Source: a virus. Taken from it: a stretch of 64,000 nucleotides of DNA. This document shows positions 53,601-61,370 of the stretch, piece after piece (within the stretch, counting starts at the first letter, position 1; every line of letters begins with the position of its first letter). A program made the translations under genes and the position numbers. Where the stretch lies: positions 1 through 64,000 of IMG/VR virus record IMGVR_UViG_3300032213_001070, one strand, 5' to 3'. The notes below the pieces were generated by a model, which was not told the DNA's origin, searched no databases, and was given only the letters and a program-made list of their open reading frames with translations.

Positions 53601-54071
53601 ATTAAGAACTGGTCAACTTATACACCATTTCAAAAAGCTCAGATTTCAAAAGTACTTACTGAGATAAGTATAATCTTAGCACTAACAACATTAGGGTTTG
53701 TATTAACTAGATTGCTGGTTAATCCTGATGATGATGAAAGAGATCCAATCCAAAATAACTATGCTTATAACTTTTTACTTTATGAGACATTAAGGATGAG
53801 ATCTGAGACTGCATCTTATATTAATCCTATAGATGCTATCCGTGTAATGAGATCACCATCAGCTATGACAAGTACTATAGATAGACTTATTAAGTTTGTC
53901 AATCAAGTATTACCTTGGAATATAACTGAAGAATATAAAAGAGAATCAGGTGTGTGGAATAAAGGAGATAATAAAGCTTGGGCTGCATTTGTAAAACTAA
54001 TGGGTATCTCAGGTTATAATATGGATCCTGAACAAGCATACAAATCATTTGAGGCAAGTTTCTTTAAATAA
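50640..54071 (+). CDS. Large virion protein with a C-terminal membrane-type helix, 1,143 aa
   Basis: The start overlaps the previous gene by seven bases. The N-terminal module SCPRKNSREWQAILAETHGN resembles repeated modules in other phage cargo proteins. A long helical, coiled-coil region (residues 60-330, for example LEKEIEDIQNNAKMPDEKKE) follows. The C-terminal third has DKGTLQKYSLGRLAIMWRKH and VVPGYKRRFKR around residues 920-955. A hydrophobic helix, ISIILALTTLGFVLTRLLV, lies at about residues 1009-1029, and FVNQVLPWNI lies near the end. I recall the LGRLAxMxRKxxxPG pattern from other phages. A role in crossing or anchoring at the host membrane during ejection is inferred from the helix and the Arg/Lys-rich flank. 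Confidence 0.65.
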   Translation: MLSCPRKNSREWQAILAETHGNEEEAQRLWVEREFDTNPDLNEVVKDENYEDERQGEPGQEELEPNDDFSRLIQRIKIYINRQIEILNSKKIANKKYKQSKLKKLLTEMEALEGVASINIFVKDAYDKSLQVRARMNKLLANKGKMSSKEVMIELTGLNDFANSYSILDEIDSADILNYFTTASEQEMMGPITPQKMLTDAISIRQKVKEKVITQGIPLLAEFLVEYKSTLQDTTIADTVAALEKEIEDIQNNAKMPDEKKEKLIKEKQDRIKTFETFDVDQASIEKILKEASSDIGVLDFLISPLITSSDSALALFAKAIKSQLEFARQKDIKVRDSLVKAFEKYRAVAPASSDNTAKFNEGIYEEVDIPIYDEKDEISGYRKEVQFVQKYDMSKFNKARSEFFKQLGALPKPVGEKPTKEEKAKSKAWWEARNKWYKENTQPRPKAERDAIILQMQTDRDNKLISQEDYEKWERKNIREYKGEVTYFEDLAVPADKYKSDKWNAMYDSNDVAKNEKGRYHAELLRIYQEAQDKLPESQQPGFRVPSVSKSDLERLMQNGIKDLIKTNVSEAVRLQSWDTEFALGTLSEEDAKFLPVYYNQPIDAKDVTLDLASSVLLFSAMANKYEALNNVNAEISLMKTIVGARSVPVTNSKGQAVLDAFANKLGYEEYIRQNGESYSKKHLNAFIDMVIYGEMQKAEEIFGGLSLTKITNTAMSYSAITTIAADLLKGVANNLQGNIQVLIEAVGGQFFNRANLRRGKSFLAKNLPSILGDFGKPAPTSLVGKLVEKYDPMQGNFKDNYGKKISMGVANKLFRTDTLFFNQHFGEYEIQVSTMLALFDNIKVLDTQTNEEITLLQAYNIYGADEAQSKIKIAKMDSKGQPVTDDQGNQVYVPFGETQRQDIQNRLHGLNKYMHGVYNDFDKGTLQKYSLGRLAIMWRKHVVPGYKRRFKRVSMDHEIGTPTEGYYRTFIMTMRSDLKQYKYNIIKNWSTYTPFQKAQISKVLTEISIILALTTLGFVLTRLLVNPDDDERDPIQNNYAYNFLLYETLRMRSETASYINPIDAIRVMRSPSAMTSTIDRLIKFVNQVLPWNITEEYKRESGVWNKGDNKAWAAFVKLMGISGYNMDPEQAYKSFEASFFK

Positions 54072-54077
54072 ATAACT

Positions 54078-54218
54078 ATGGCAAAGACAGCAACATCAAC
54101 AGTAAAAGCATATACCAAGGTTAAAAAATCTAGACCAGGTGTGCATAGCAAAACCAAGAATTCTAGAATGAAAGGTGCTAAGCACTACAAGAAGGCTTAT
54201 AGAGCACAAGGGAGGTAG
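54078..54218 (+). CDS. Small basic phage protein, 46 aa
   Basis: The gene starts with ATG at 54078, six bases after the previous stop, and ends with TAG at 54216-54218. The product is MAKTATSTVKAYTKVKKSRP, then GVHSKTKNSRMKGAKHYKKA and YRAQGR. The HSKxKxSxxKGAKxYxKxYRxQGR pattern recurs at the end of structural blocks in crAss-like and related phages, as I remember. Its strong positive charge suggests nucleic-acid binding. The function is unknown. It is the last gene of the plus block. Confidence 0.75.
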   Translation: MAKTATSTVKAYTKVKKSRPGVHSKTKNSRMKGAKHYKKAYRAQGR

Positions 54219-54225
54219 CAGAAAG

Positions 54226-54253
54226 AAAAAAAAGGGGAACCCGAAAGTTCCCC
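54226..54253 (-). terminator. Terminator for the minus-strand replication block
   Basis: GGGGAAC (54234-54240) pairs with GTTCCCC (54247-54253) around a CCGAAA loop. Read on the minus strand the stem is followed by eight Ts (54226-54233). There is no T run in the plus direction, so it terminates the minus block only, seven bases before the end of the plus block. Confidence 0.85.
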
Positions 54254-54255
54254 AA

Positions 54256-54429
54256 TTAATCTTCTTCACAACAGTCACATTCTTCTGACTCTAATTGTCC
54301 ATACTCATTATCAAACCAGTCTTTGGCTTCTTGTTTTGTTGGATAATCTTTAAGTCCTGCTTCTATAGCAGCTGCAAATCCTGCCATATAGGCTTCCATC
54401 ATTGCTTTTCTGAATGCTACTGGATGCAT
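54256..54429 (-). CDS. Small hypothetical protein with a Cys/Glu tail, 57 aa
   Basis: ATG at 54429 follows the MazG-like stop by one base (TAA-C-ATG), and TAA is at 54258-54256, just before the terminator. The product begins MHPVAFRKAMMEAYMAGFAA, has a helical body with KDYPTKQEAKDWFDNEYGQL and ends ESEECDCCEED. The three closely spaced Cys residues in an acidic tail could bind metal. I recognise no family. Tight coupling to the upstream gene and the terminator spacing support a real gene. Confidence 0.65.
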   Translation of the reverse strand: MHPVAFRKAMMEAYMAGFAAAIEAGLKDYPTKQEAKDWFDNEYGQLESEECDCCEED

Positions 54430-54430
54430 G

Positions 54431-54817
54431 TTAATCTACTTTAATAAATTTACTGATATCAGGTCTGAAGTATCCCGGACCTTTTAATATTTTTCCATCT
54501 TCTCTAAGAATAGGCTTACCATCTTCACCTAATTTACTCATATTACTTTCTTGTATTTCATCAAATACATCTTGTATAATATACTGCATACCATGTTTAA
54601 GTATAGTTCCGCATAATATATATAGCTTATCACCTAGTGCATCTGCTATATCTACTAGTGAGTTTTTGTGACATGCTTCAAGATACTCATCATTCTCTTC
54701 AGCCATCAGTCTATGTCTTAGTACTGCTTCATCTTTCTCAAGATTCTGTGGCCATTGACCATCTATTTGATTAAAGGCTCTATGAAATTCTGCTACTGCT
54801 TTTAATTGTTTTTCCAT
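54431..54817 (-). CDS. MazG-like nucleotide pyrophosphohydrolase, 128 aa
   Basis: The all-alpha NTP-PPase fold is indicated by the metal-binding pattern AEENDEYLEA (E40, E41, E44) and DIADALGDKLY (D56, D59, D63). The C-terminal block has VFDEIQESNMSKLGEDGKPI and then GYFRPDI, typical of phage-encoded members of this group. Such enzymes split a nucleoside triphosphate or related nucleotide into the monophosphate and pyrophosphate. In phages they are thought to clean nucleotide pools or lower alarmone levels; the substrate is not known here. The gene lies after the DUF932-like gene and a terminator-like hairpin, and shares its end with a 57-aa gene. Confidence 0.88.
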   Translation of the reverse strand: MEKQLKAVAEFHRAFNQIDGQWPQNLEKDEAVLRHRLMAEENDEYLEACHKNSLVDIADALGDKLYILCGTILKHGMQYIIQDVFDEIQESNMSKLGEDGKPILREDGKILKGPGYFRPDISKFIKVD

Positions 54818-54828
54818 AATGTAAATTT

Positions 54829-54859
54829 AAAAAAAAAGGGGACACATTGCTGCATCCCC
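54829..54859 (-). terminator. Terminator after the DUF932-like gene
   Basis: On the minus strand GGGGA (54859-54855) pairs with TCCCC (54842-54838), followed by a long T run (54837-54829). The T run ends 11 bases before the start of the MazG-like gene at 54817, so that gene must rely on read-through or on a promoter upstream of the hairpin. Confidence 0.8.
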
Positions 54860-54895
54860 GGATTGATTATTGTTCCTATATTAACTATAGGGCAA

Positions 54896-56128
54896 TTAGA
54901 AGAAATCTGGAATGCTGCTTCCATCATCTTCTGTTTCTTCATCATTACTTAAATCTAATTCAAAATCTACACTAGATTCTTTTTTCTCTACAGGAATAGA
55001 ATCTAGATCAGCTACTGCTGGTGTACCCACAGAAGATTCTGTAGCCTCAAGCATTTCATAATCGGCAGGACTAGCACTTAAGCTAAAGTCATCTACACTA
55101 TATTCAAATGCATTATTCTCAGGTTCAGGTGCCGGCATTTGAGGAATATCCTCATCATCTTCTGGATCTGGTTCTGGAACAACCGGTGCTTCAAATGTGT
55201 TACCTGCAGGATCAGTGTAGTGTATTACTTCATCATTCACCCATGGTAATTCTTCTTCTGTAACTTCAATAGTATCTTCTTCAACAAATGAATCTTCTAC
55301 AGCTTCAGTTTCCTCTAGAATGATTTCTTCTGATTGGTGCAGATCATCTGCACAGTTATCTTCTTCTTGCACCACTTGATTATCAGGCACTTGCGTAACT
55401 GGAGCAGTAGCCGGTGCAAAATTACATATGGTCCCTATAAAGTAATGTAATATTCTCTGATCTTCCATCCAAGTTTTAGGATGTGAATGCTGTAATGAGT
55501 TAGTTACAAAGTTATAGAATGCCCACAAGCTATCTGTATTAGCAAATACTTGTTGTGGTTTCTTCATTTGATCTCTAATCATACTAGCTTGTTCAGTAGT
55601 AAGAATTTCATACTCTGCAAACAGGACACCCAAAAGTTGTGCTTGTCTTCTTTTGTTCAAGCTTACTCCTTCCATAGAAGCTTTATCAGCACATAACTGA
55701 TTATAATACATATGTGCATTAGAAATATATTGGTCTATAGTATCTTTTACTTCAGTATCTGCAGTACCAGTATGCTTTCTAACCCAGCTACCTATATCCC
55801 CGGAGATCATAACTGATCCGCTTTGATTGATATAAGCACCAACTACACATTTAAATTTCACTTGTTTGTTATAACTGTTTGTCCATGCAAACATCATTGA
55901 CAACTCAGGATCCTGATTGAAGTTCAATCTATAGATACCTTGAGCTATTTGTCCATCGGCAGTACATCTATACTCCTCTTCTACAATTCCAAATCCTGCA
56001 GTAGCAAGAGCTTGGTATGCATAATCCATTACAAATTGGTGGCTAATTACAGTATAACTAGCACCATGGTTTGGTAAAGGCACACTAACTAGGTGCGCCT
56101 TTGTTGTGTTCTGTATTTTCTTTGGCAT
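54896..56128 (-). CDS. DUF932-like phage protein with an acidic C-terminal tail, 410 aa
   Basis: The N-terminal 240 residues read like the phage/plasmid DUF932 group, with YRCTADGQIAQGIYRLNFNQ, MMFAWTNSYNKQVKFKCVVG, SGSVMISGDIG and a helical part with DSLWAFYNFVTNSLQHSHPK. From about residue 245 to the end the chain is strongly acidic and disordered, finishing EETEDDGSSIPDFF. The end resembles the acidic tip with a terminal aromatic residue found in single-stranded DNA-binding proteins. The gene begins at the base immediately following the polymerase gene, so the two are almost certainly co-translated. I infer a replication or recombination role; a true ssDNA-binding activity is not shown. 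Confidence 0.65.
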   Translation of the reverse strand: MPKKIQNTTKAHLVSVPLPNHGASYTVISHQFVMDYAYQALATAGFGIVEEEYRCTADGQIAQGIYRLNFNQDPELSMMFAWTNSYNKQVKFKCVVGAYINQSGSVMISGDIGSWVRKHTGTADTEVKDTIDQYISNAHMYYNQLCADKASMEGVSLNKRRQAQLLGVLFAEYEILTTEQASMIRDQMKKPQQVFANTDSLWAFYNFVTNSLQHSHPKTWMEDQRILHYFIGTICNFAPATAPVTQVPDNQVVQEEDNCADDLHQSEEIILEETEAVEDSFVEEDTIEVTEEELPWVNDEVIHYTDPAGNTFEAPVVPEPDPEDDEDIPQMPAPEPENNAFEYSVDDFSLSASPADYEMLEATESSVGTPAVADLDSIPVEKKESSVDFELDLSNDEETEDDGSSIPDFF

Positions 56129-58033
56129 TTAAAATAATTTTAATTGATTTCTATTTGGCTCTAACCCAGCTATCTCTTTCTTTATCTTATCTAGATAATA
56201 GCTTAGATTAATCTTGTAATCATCAAATGGTTTTTCTTCATGGTCAATATAAATAGTCTGCATCCATTGGCCGGATTCTATTTGAGTTTCTCTACCATCA
56301 AACAAGTTAGTCTTAATAACCTTACAGCCGGAGTTAGATACATAATATCTAATAGTATCCTGCAGTTTTGTCTTCTCATACTCACCATTAACAATAGCAT
56401 GTGAATAAAATTCCCAGTCACCTTTTATCTTTTTACCACCACAATAATCAAATATGTTTTGGTTTTGTTTTAGATAATCTTCAGGCTCAATACCATCTAC
56501 AAAATATGCATGTAGAGCTTTAGGAACTATCAGGAAACTTTTATTCTTATGCAACGCCAGGTTTTCATACTCAAATCTACCTTTACATTTAGATTTACCA
56601 TCTTCAGTAACTGCTATGTAGTTATTTACATCACCCAATACAAACTTAGAATACTTATCATGTTCCAGTTGTAGATTAGTAATCCTTTCCCATTCTGCAC
56701 ATATCTCCATATACTTATCTACTTTGTCTCTTGGAATCAGAGTTTCCAAACCATCTGTATTCTGAGCTAACGGTATAGATCCTGGTATACCTTCAGTAAG
56801 CATTTCATACAGTAGAGTTAGACTCAACTGACCATTAATTGTAATCCTCATGGTAAACTCTGGATCATATAGAAAACTATTCTCATCATTACTGAGTCCA
56901 TAAGTTGAGTTAAGAATAATCTTATATACATAATTCTTAGGATCCTTCTTAGGTATCTTCTTTCTTTCTTCAAAAAACCACTCATATAGTTCACAAAAAT
57001 CTGCTTGTGGTAAATGTCCCGGAGCCCATCCATTTCTAATAGCTAGATTAGGATAGAAACTAGTAACATCTGAAGTCATGATGATCATATCATCAGTAGA
57101 CTCATACACTCTACTAGTTCTAGCACCATGGATACCACCAAGACCATAATCAGTTTTAACTCCTTTATACTGCACTGAATACTTAAATCCTCCTTTAGTC
57201 TCACCTGGATAAATAACAACTTCCCTAAATTTCTTTAACAGGTTCTGAAATGTAGCTGTCTTAAATTCTATATAAGGTAGTATGATATCATTAACAACAA
57301 TCTGAGGTCTATGAGTTCTCATCTGTCTCAGTTCATATTTCTTTATACCAGTCTGTTTACTCAAGAAATGTAGAAACAATTCTTTAGATATCCGTGGCTC
57401 AGAGGCTGAGAACAAATCAATATTATATTCATCTGTCAAAGCTCTCCTAAGATTAATCTGCTCTTTACTGAGCTGCATAATCTGTTTAGTAGACCTAACA
57501 TCATTAATACAGTAATTGATAATATCCGGAATCTGTTCCGCTACTACTTCAGTAGTATGATGAATAGGCATATCTATGATATTCTTCCAATCCATTGTAT
57601 ACTGAATCCATTTCAAGCTAGATCTCTTAGCTGGATTATCCCAGTGGTTAAGTTTAAATACATCTACCTGTCTGATGTGTAAATCTCTAGGACTAAATTC
57701 TAAGAACTCTCCATCACTCTGTCTTCTGATTACATCTTGTGCTTTAGAATATATGAACCTAGCAATCTCATCACCAGTCATATCAAGTAAGTCATGACCT
57801 TTAGCCAAGCAGTGTTCAGTGATTTGACTGTCAAATCCTAAACCATTAAAGCTAATATGCCATTCATTATTATTTACATTATGCATTAAGAAAGTTAAGA
57901 AAGGAACAATGTCATTTCTAGACTCATGCATTACAAATATCTCTCTGTCTTCAGATTTTATATCTTCAAAGACTGCAATGAAACAATTAGATAATGTTTC
58001 ATAATCCATTACATAGTGTGTTTTCATACCCAC
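56129..58033 (-). CDS. Family B DNA polymerase with 3'-5' exonuclease domain, 634 aa
   Basis: The exonuclease motifs are MDYET (D10, E12), NGLGFDSQI near residue 63 and YCINDVRST near residue 180. The polymerase motifs are DVTSFYPNL with D322 (motif A) and KIILNSTYGLS with K371, N375, Y378 and G379 (motif B). Motif C reads QNTDGLET around N425-T426-D427, where the first Asp of the usual DTD is Asn. At 634 residues the enzyme is short, with no room for large accessory domains. It has the compact size expected for phage replicative PolB and matches PolB use in some crAss-like groups. A terminator lies upstream, so it has a separate transcript start or depends on read-through. Confidence 0.9.
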   Translation of the reverse strand: MGMKTHYVMDYETLSNCFIAVFEDIKSEDREIFVMHESRNDIVPFLTFLMHNVNNNEWHISFNGLGFDSQITEHCLAKGHDLLDMTGDEIARFIYSKAQDVIRRQSDGEFLEFSPRDLHIRQVDVFKLNHWDNPAKRSSLKWIQYTMDWKNIIDMPIHHTTEVVAEQIPDIINYCINDVRSTKQIMQLSKEQINLRRALTDEYNIDLFSASEPRISKELFLHFLSKQTGIKKYELRQMRTHRPQIVVNDIILPYIEFKTATFQNLLKKFREVVIYPGETKGGFKYSVQYKGVKTDYGLGGIHGARTSRVYESTDDMIIMTSDVTSFYPNLAIRNGWAPGHLPQADFCELYEWFFEERKKIPKKDPKNYVYKIILNSTYGLSNDENSFLYDPEFTMRITINGQLSLTLLYEMLTEGIPGSIPLAQNTDGLETLIPRDKVDKYMEICAEWERITNLQLEHDKYSKFVLGDVNNYIAVTEDGKSKCKGRFEYENLALHKNKSFLIVPKALHAYFVDGIEPEDYLKQNQNIFDYCGGKKIKGDWEFYSHAIVNGEYEKTKLQDTIRYYVSNSGCKVIKTNLFDGRETQIESGQWMQTIYIDHEEKPFDDYKINLSYYLDKIKKEIAGLEPNRNQLKLF

Positions 58034-58068
58034 TTGTTCAGTTAAGCTGTTCCCCCGTTTTAGTTAAT

Positions 58069-58098
58069 AAAAAAAGAGGGTGTTTGGTACCCACCCTC
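58069..58098 (-). terminator. Terminator between two replication-block genes
   Basis: On the minus strand GAGGGTG (58098-58092) pairs with CACCCTC (58082-58076), followed by seven Ts. It lies between the 131-aa gene and the DNA polymerase gene, whose start is 35 bases further on. Confidence 0.85.
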
Positions 58099-58118
58099 CC
58101 TTTTAATTTAGAAGAACG

Positions 58119-58514
58119 CTACTTTGTAGCTTTTTTACCTAGGCTTTCTGTTTCACCCAAGAATTTTTTGTAATCAAACTTCTTTGCATTTACTGCAAAC
58201 AAAGATATAACATCTTCCATAGCTGCTTTGTCTTCTACATAGAACTCTTGGAATACTTCAATCTTATGTCTTTCTTCTCTAAAGTTTCTACCATTGGTTC
58301 TTGCACTTTTTACTGTCATTGGATCACCATTGTCATCCAACTTAGGTAGCATATGCAAAGCCTGCTTGGTTATTTTAGAAATTATTACAAAGACTTTAGT
58401 ATCCGGATCAAAGATACATTCTACATAAGGACATGAATCCGCTATAGGAATCAATCTAAAAGTTTGCTTATCATTCCAAGTTGCTTGGATAAGCATCATT
58501 GTGTTTTCACTCAT
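58119..58514 (-). CDS. Hypothetical protein, 131 aa
   Basis: I do not recognise this protein. It is a compact beta-then-alpha protein with MLIQATWNDKQTFRLIPIAD, YVECIFDPDTKVFVIISKIT and a basic helix near NGRNFREERHKIEVFQEF. The C-terminal helix ends KKFLGETESLGKKATK. The first 60 residues have the alternating pattern of a small beta barrel, so a single-strand binding or accessory role near the polymerase is conceivable but unsupported. The start at 58514 follows an A-rich leader (AAAACCAACTAAAAA). A terminator follows the gene. Confidence 0.7.
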   Translation of the reverse strand: MSENTMMLIQATWNDKQTFRLIPIADSCPYVECIFDPDTKVFVIISKITKQALHMLPKLDDNGDPMTVKSARTNGRNFREERHKIEVFQEFYVEDKAAMEDVISLFAVNAKKFDYKKFLGETESLGKKATK

Positions 58515-58534
58515 TTTTTAGTTGGTTTTAATTT

Positions 58535-59107
58535 TTACAAAGATAATCTAGAATTATTAATATTCTCAAAATTTGCAACAGCAGTTAGTAACATTTCTTT
58601 ATCTAGATTTGGTTTGTCACATAGTTCCCCTACTTCTTCTAATAGTTTTTGAGGTACATCAAGTAACTCAGCATATCTCTTAAAGAACTTTTCAGGAAAC
58701 ATATAGCTTGTTACATAAATATAATTACCACTATGTTTGTCAAAAAAATTAACTATTTTACGCTTTATATCATCACTTATTTTACTATATCTACCATTTA
58801 TCATATGGTCCCAATCATTACCTAAATCAACAAAATCAAATACAAATACAGCTTGATTATCATGTAGTTTGCTATAATTGCAAAGTCTACTATGTTTTAT
58901 TAAAACATCATTTTCAAAATCTGCATAATCATCATCTGTTGTATCATACACACAAATAAGTTTTTTATCCTCAGAGGAGTACATCTCTGCCCAAGCAAAA
59001 TAAGTTTCTACTGGAACAATCTGTGTACCTCTTTTAATGTCTAAGAGCGGATAAACAAATATCTTAGACTTTTGGAAATACTTTCTATAAAGCGCATTAA
59101 TTACCAT
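58535..59107 (-). CDS. Hypothetical protein, 190 aa
   Basis: I do not recognise this protein. The sequence looks like an alpha/beta domain with strand-like segments (KIFVYPLLDI, KKLICVYDTTDDD, AVFVFDFVD, GNYIYVTSYMFP) alternating with charged helices. It contains no Walker, nuclease or metal motif that I can find. It lies five bases after the RecE-like nuclease gene and 20 bases before the next gene, so it is part of the same transcript. An accessory recombination or replication role is suggested by position only. Confidence 0.7.
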   Translation of the reverse strand: MVINALYRKYFQKSKIFVYPLLDIKRGTQIVPVETYFAWAEMYSSEDKKLICVYDTTDDDYADFENDVLIKHSRLCNYSKLHDNQAVFVFDFVDLGNDWDHMINGRYSKISDDIKRKIVNFFDKHSGNYIYVTSYMFPEKFFKRYAELLDVPQKLLEEVGELCDKPNLDKEMLLTAVANFENINNSRLSL

Positions 59108-59112
59108 AAATA

Positions 59113-60117
59113 CTACAATTTTATATTACCTAATGCTAGCTCATATGGTAGATCATACCTCTTGTTTTCATAGTGCCACTTAATCTTTTGCACTATATCT
59201 TCAAACTGATCAGCCCATTTGGCTAGTGTTTCTGAAGAAACTTGGTAAGGATAAACTTGATTGTACTTATCAATTACTATAAAAGTAACTTGTACATTCC
59301 AATCATCGGTAATACTGAACCTTTCTTTAGCTAGTAGTACATAGATAACGGCCTGGACCCAATATCTATAATACTCCACAGAGTCAGGAAAGTCTTGTAT
59401 TGACTTACCAAGAGTCTTTAAGTCATTAATAAAGATAGTTTTTGAGTTATGATCAACAACTACATTGTCAAGGACACCGTGGAAACCAAAAGGTAGATTG
59501 TCTAGTTCAGCTTTTACAAACAACTCATTGTAAGCTTCAATAGATTTGTCTTCTACATCTCTGTCTAGTTGTAGCAATGCCCGCACATTACTGTTATTCT
59601 TTAGTATTTCAACTGAAACTTTACAGCCATCTAAAGTTGGTTGATCTACTGTTGTTTTATCTAGACTAAGTTTAAGAAATTCAAAATACTCTGTGTTCTC
59701 TGATGTCAGAATCTTGTCAAGTCTTTGCTGATCTGTTTTGAGTGTCTGATAGAGATTTGCTGTAAGTAGCTGTGTGAGTATATCTTGTGAGTAGTCTGAC
59801 AAATTTAATGTATTATTTCCAACTGTCAAGTGATATTTAAAAATATTATCAATAATTTTTCTCTGACTATCAGTAGGAAACTTACCCGGCATAGTTACAA
59901 AATGCTCATCATACTTATCTGGCTCAAACAAAAGACAGTGCAGAACGCGCCCTCCTACAAGATGCGCGTCTGTACCATCTTCCCTCTGATTCAAAACATA
60001 ATGATTATAAAACATGGCCGGTGAAAACAATAACTTGTTGATGCCGCTATAACTGAAGTAAAACTTCTGTCTATAGAATCTATCTAGTTCCTCAGAACCA
60101 ATCAAAGTCTGTATCAT
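59113..60117 (-). CDS. PD-(D/E)XK exonuclease, RecE/Cas4-like, 334 aa
   Basis: The N-terminal conserved helix and turn, HLVGGRVLHCLLFEPDKYD (H60), correspond to the G.xxH.LLLEPE motif of phage RecE-type and PDDEXK-12-like exonucleases. The core is ELF (E198), GVLDNVVVD (D217) and INDLKT (D232, K234), followed by QAVIYVLLAKE (Q256). Together they form the usual metal site. Such enzymes resect double-stranded DNA ends to make single strands for annealing or recombination. The start at 60117 overlaps the end of the upstream gene by 26 bases. No partner annealing protein is recognised in this window; the DUF932-like or 422-aa proteins are candidates only. Confidence 0.85.
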   Translation of the reverse strand: MIQTLIGSEELDRFYRQKFYFSYSGINKLLFSPAMFYNHYVLNQREDGTDAHLVGGRVLHCLLFEPDKYDEHFVTMPGKFPTDSQRKIIDNIFKYHLTVGNNTLNLSDYSQDILTQLLTANLYQTLKTDQQRLDKILTSENTEYFEFLKLSLDKTTVDQPTLDGCKVSVEILKNNSNVRALLQLDRDVEDKSIEAYNELFVKAELDNLPFGFHGVLDNVVVDHNSKTIFINDLKTLGKSIQDFPDSVEYYRYWVQAVIYVLLAKERFSITDDWNVQVTFIVIDKYNQVYPYQVSSETLAKWADQFEDIVQKIKWHYENKRYDLPYELALGNIKL

Positions 60118-61360
60118 CTTGTTTTATTTGATTGTTATTTGTCTCTAGTTCAGGCTCCGGTTTTTCCTCTTCAAGTTCTATTGGATCTGATACAGCTTCA
60201 GTTGTCTCTAATACTGTTAAATCAGCTTCTATGTCTTCATTAGCTATTTCAACCTCATTAGCCACCCTAGCCACCCTAGGAGAGTTATCCTCAGGCACCT
60301 CAGGAATAAAGTCATCAACATGTTCATAGATATAATTTGCATTTAACTGTTTGAGTAAGTCTTCACTAATAGTAACAGTTTTAACTTTAAAGTAATCAGT
60401 GTCTCCAGTTTTTCCAATTTCATTAGAATACCTTCTCATCAAAACATCTAGTTTATCTGTAGTTAAGACACCTTTGTCAATAAGAGACTTGACAATGTCA
60501 TCTATATCAGTACCTAAATAGCTTTTGTTTTTCTTAAGAAATCCAATAAGAGACTTAAAATTCACATGGTTCTTAGTATGACAACTAGATATCTGGTAAC
60601 TATATTCTTTAAACAACATCTCTAAAAACAGCAAAGACTCAATGTAATTAGAATTAGCCATAATCTCCATAGCCAAGATATGATTATCATTATCATTACT
60701 CTCAAACATTTGGCTTATCTGTTCATACATAGCTTCATCTATAATAGTAGCATCATCACCATTTATATGCTTTAGAATTGACATCTCATCATATACAGTA
60801 GCACCTACCATCTTATGACATAAGTCAGCATGATCATCATCAATAGCATTATACCACTTAGAAGAATTCATATTATCACTGTGTGATTTTAGAGCTGCAT
60901 TATCCCCATGTCTAATGTCATTATATACAGAATAATCAAACAATACTTTGTCTTCTTGATAGTTTTCTAATGCTTCTCGGATGTTTTCTCTGTACCTGTC
61001 ATCCATATACATATTTGGATCATTCATTAACTCATTGAAGTCTGTAAGATCCATGCTGTATCTCCATACACCACTAGTAATTTTATCCTTTGTATTCTTT
61101 GCAGCAAATATATGTGTTGCTTCATCTATATTTCTTACAGTTCTTATCCCATGTTGTAAAGCTAGATCTTTAAGCTTTATTCTTGGAACATTGACTCCTG
61201 GTAGAAAATAAAGTTTGTCACCTTTTGTAGGAACATATTCATCAAGATATGTGGGAAACATATCTTCAGTCCTATCTTCCATACAGAATAAAGGTTCTAC
61301 TTTAATCATTACCTCTCTTTCACTTGATTCTACTTCTGATATTACAATATATCTTTTCAT
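60092..61360 (-). CDS. Conserved hypothetical protein with acidic C-terminal tail, 422 aa
   Basis: The first 75 residues form a beta-rich domain (RYIVISEVESSEREVMIKVE, then KGDKLYFLPGVNVPRIKLKD). A helical middle part follows, containing LGTDIDDIVKSLIDKGVLTT and LDVLMRRYSNEIG. The last 75 residues are acidic and disordered and end QDDTDFDWF. Such an acidic tail with aromatic end resembles tips by which single-strand binding proteins dock partners. Its neighbours are the MoxR-type ATPase upstream and the RecE-like nuclease downstream. I do not recognise the family, and no catalytic motif is visible. Confidence 0.65.
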   Translation of the reverse strand: MKRYIVISEVESSEREVMIKVEPLFCMEDRTEDMFPTYLDEYVPTKGDKLYFLPGVNVPRIKLKDLALQHGIRTVRNIDEATHIFAAKNTKDKITSGVWRYSMDLTDFNELMNDPNMYMDDRYRENIREALENYQEDKVLFDYSVYNDIRHGDNAALKSHSDNMNSSKWYNAIDDDHADLCHKMVGATVYDEMSILKHINGDDATIIDEAMYEQISQMFESNDNDNHILAMEIMANSNYIESLLFLEMLFKEYSYQISSCHTKNHVNFKSLIGFLKKNKSYLGTDIDDIVKSLIDKGVLTTDKLDVLMRRYSNEIGKTGDTDYFKVKTVTISEDLLKQLNANYIYEHVDDFIPEVPEDNSPRVARVANEVEIANEDIEADLTVLETTEAVSDPIELEEEKPEPELETNNNQIKQDDTDFDWF

Positions 61361-61370
61361 AGTTTAAAAA

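Noticed and set aside
60132-60329. Plus-strand frame of 65 codons rich in Ser and Ala inside the minus block.
   Set aside because: It is the antisense of the acidic tail of the 422-aa protein and has no leader or neighbours on that strand.
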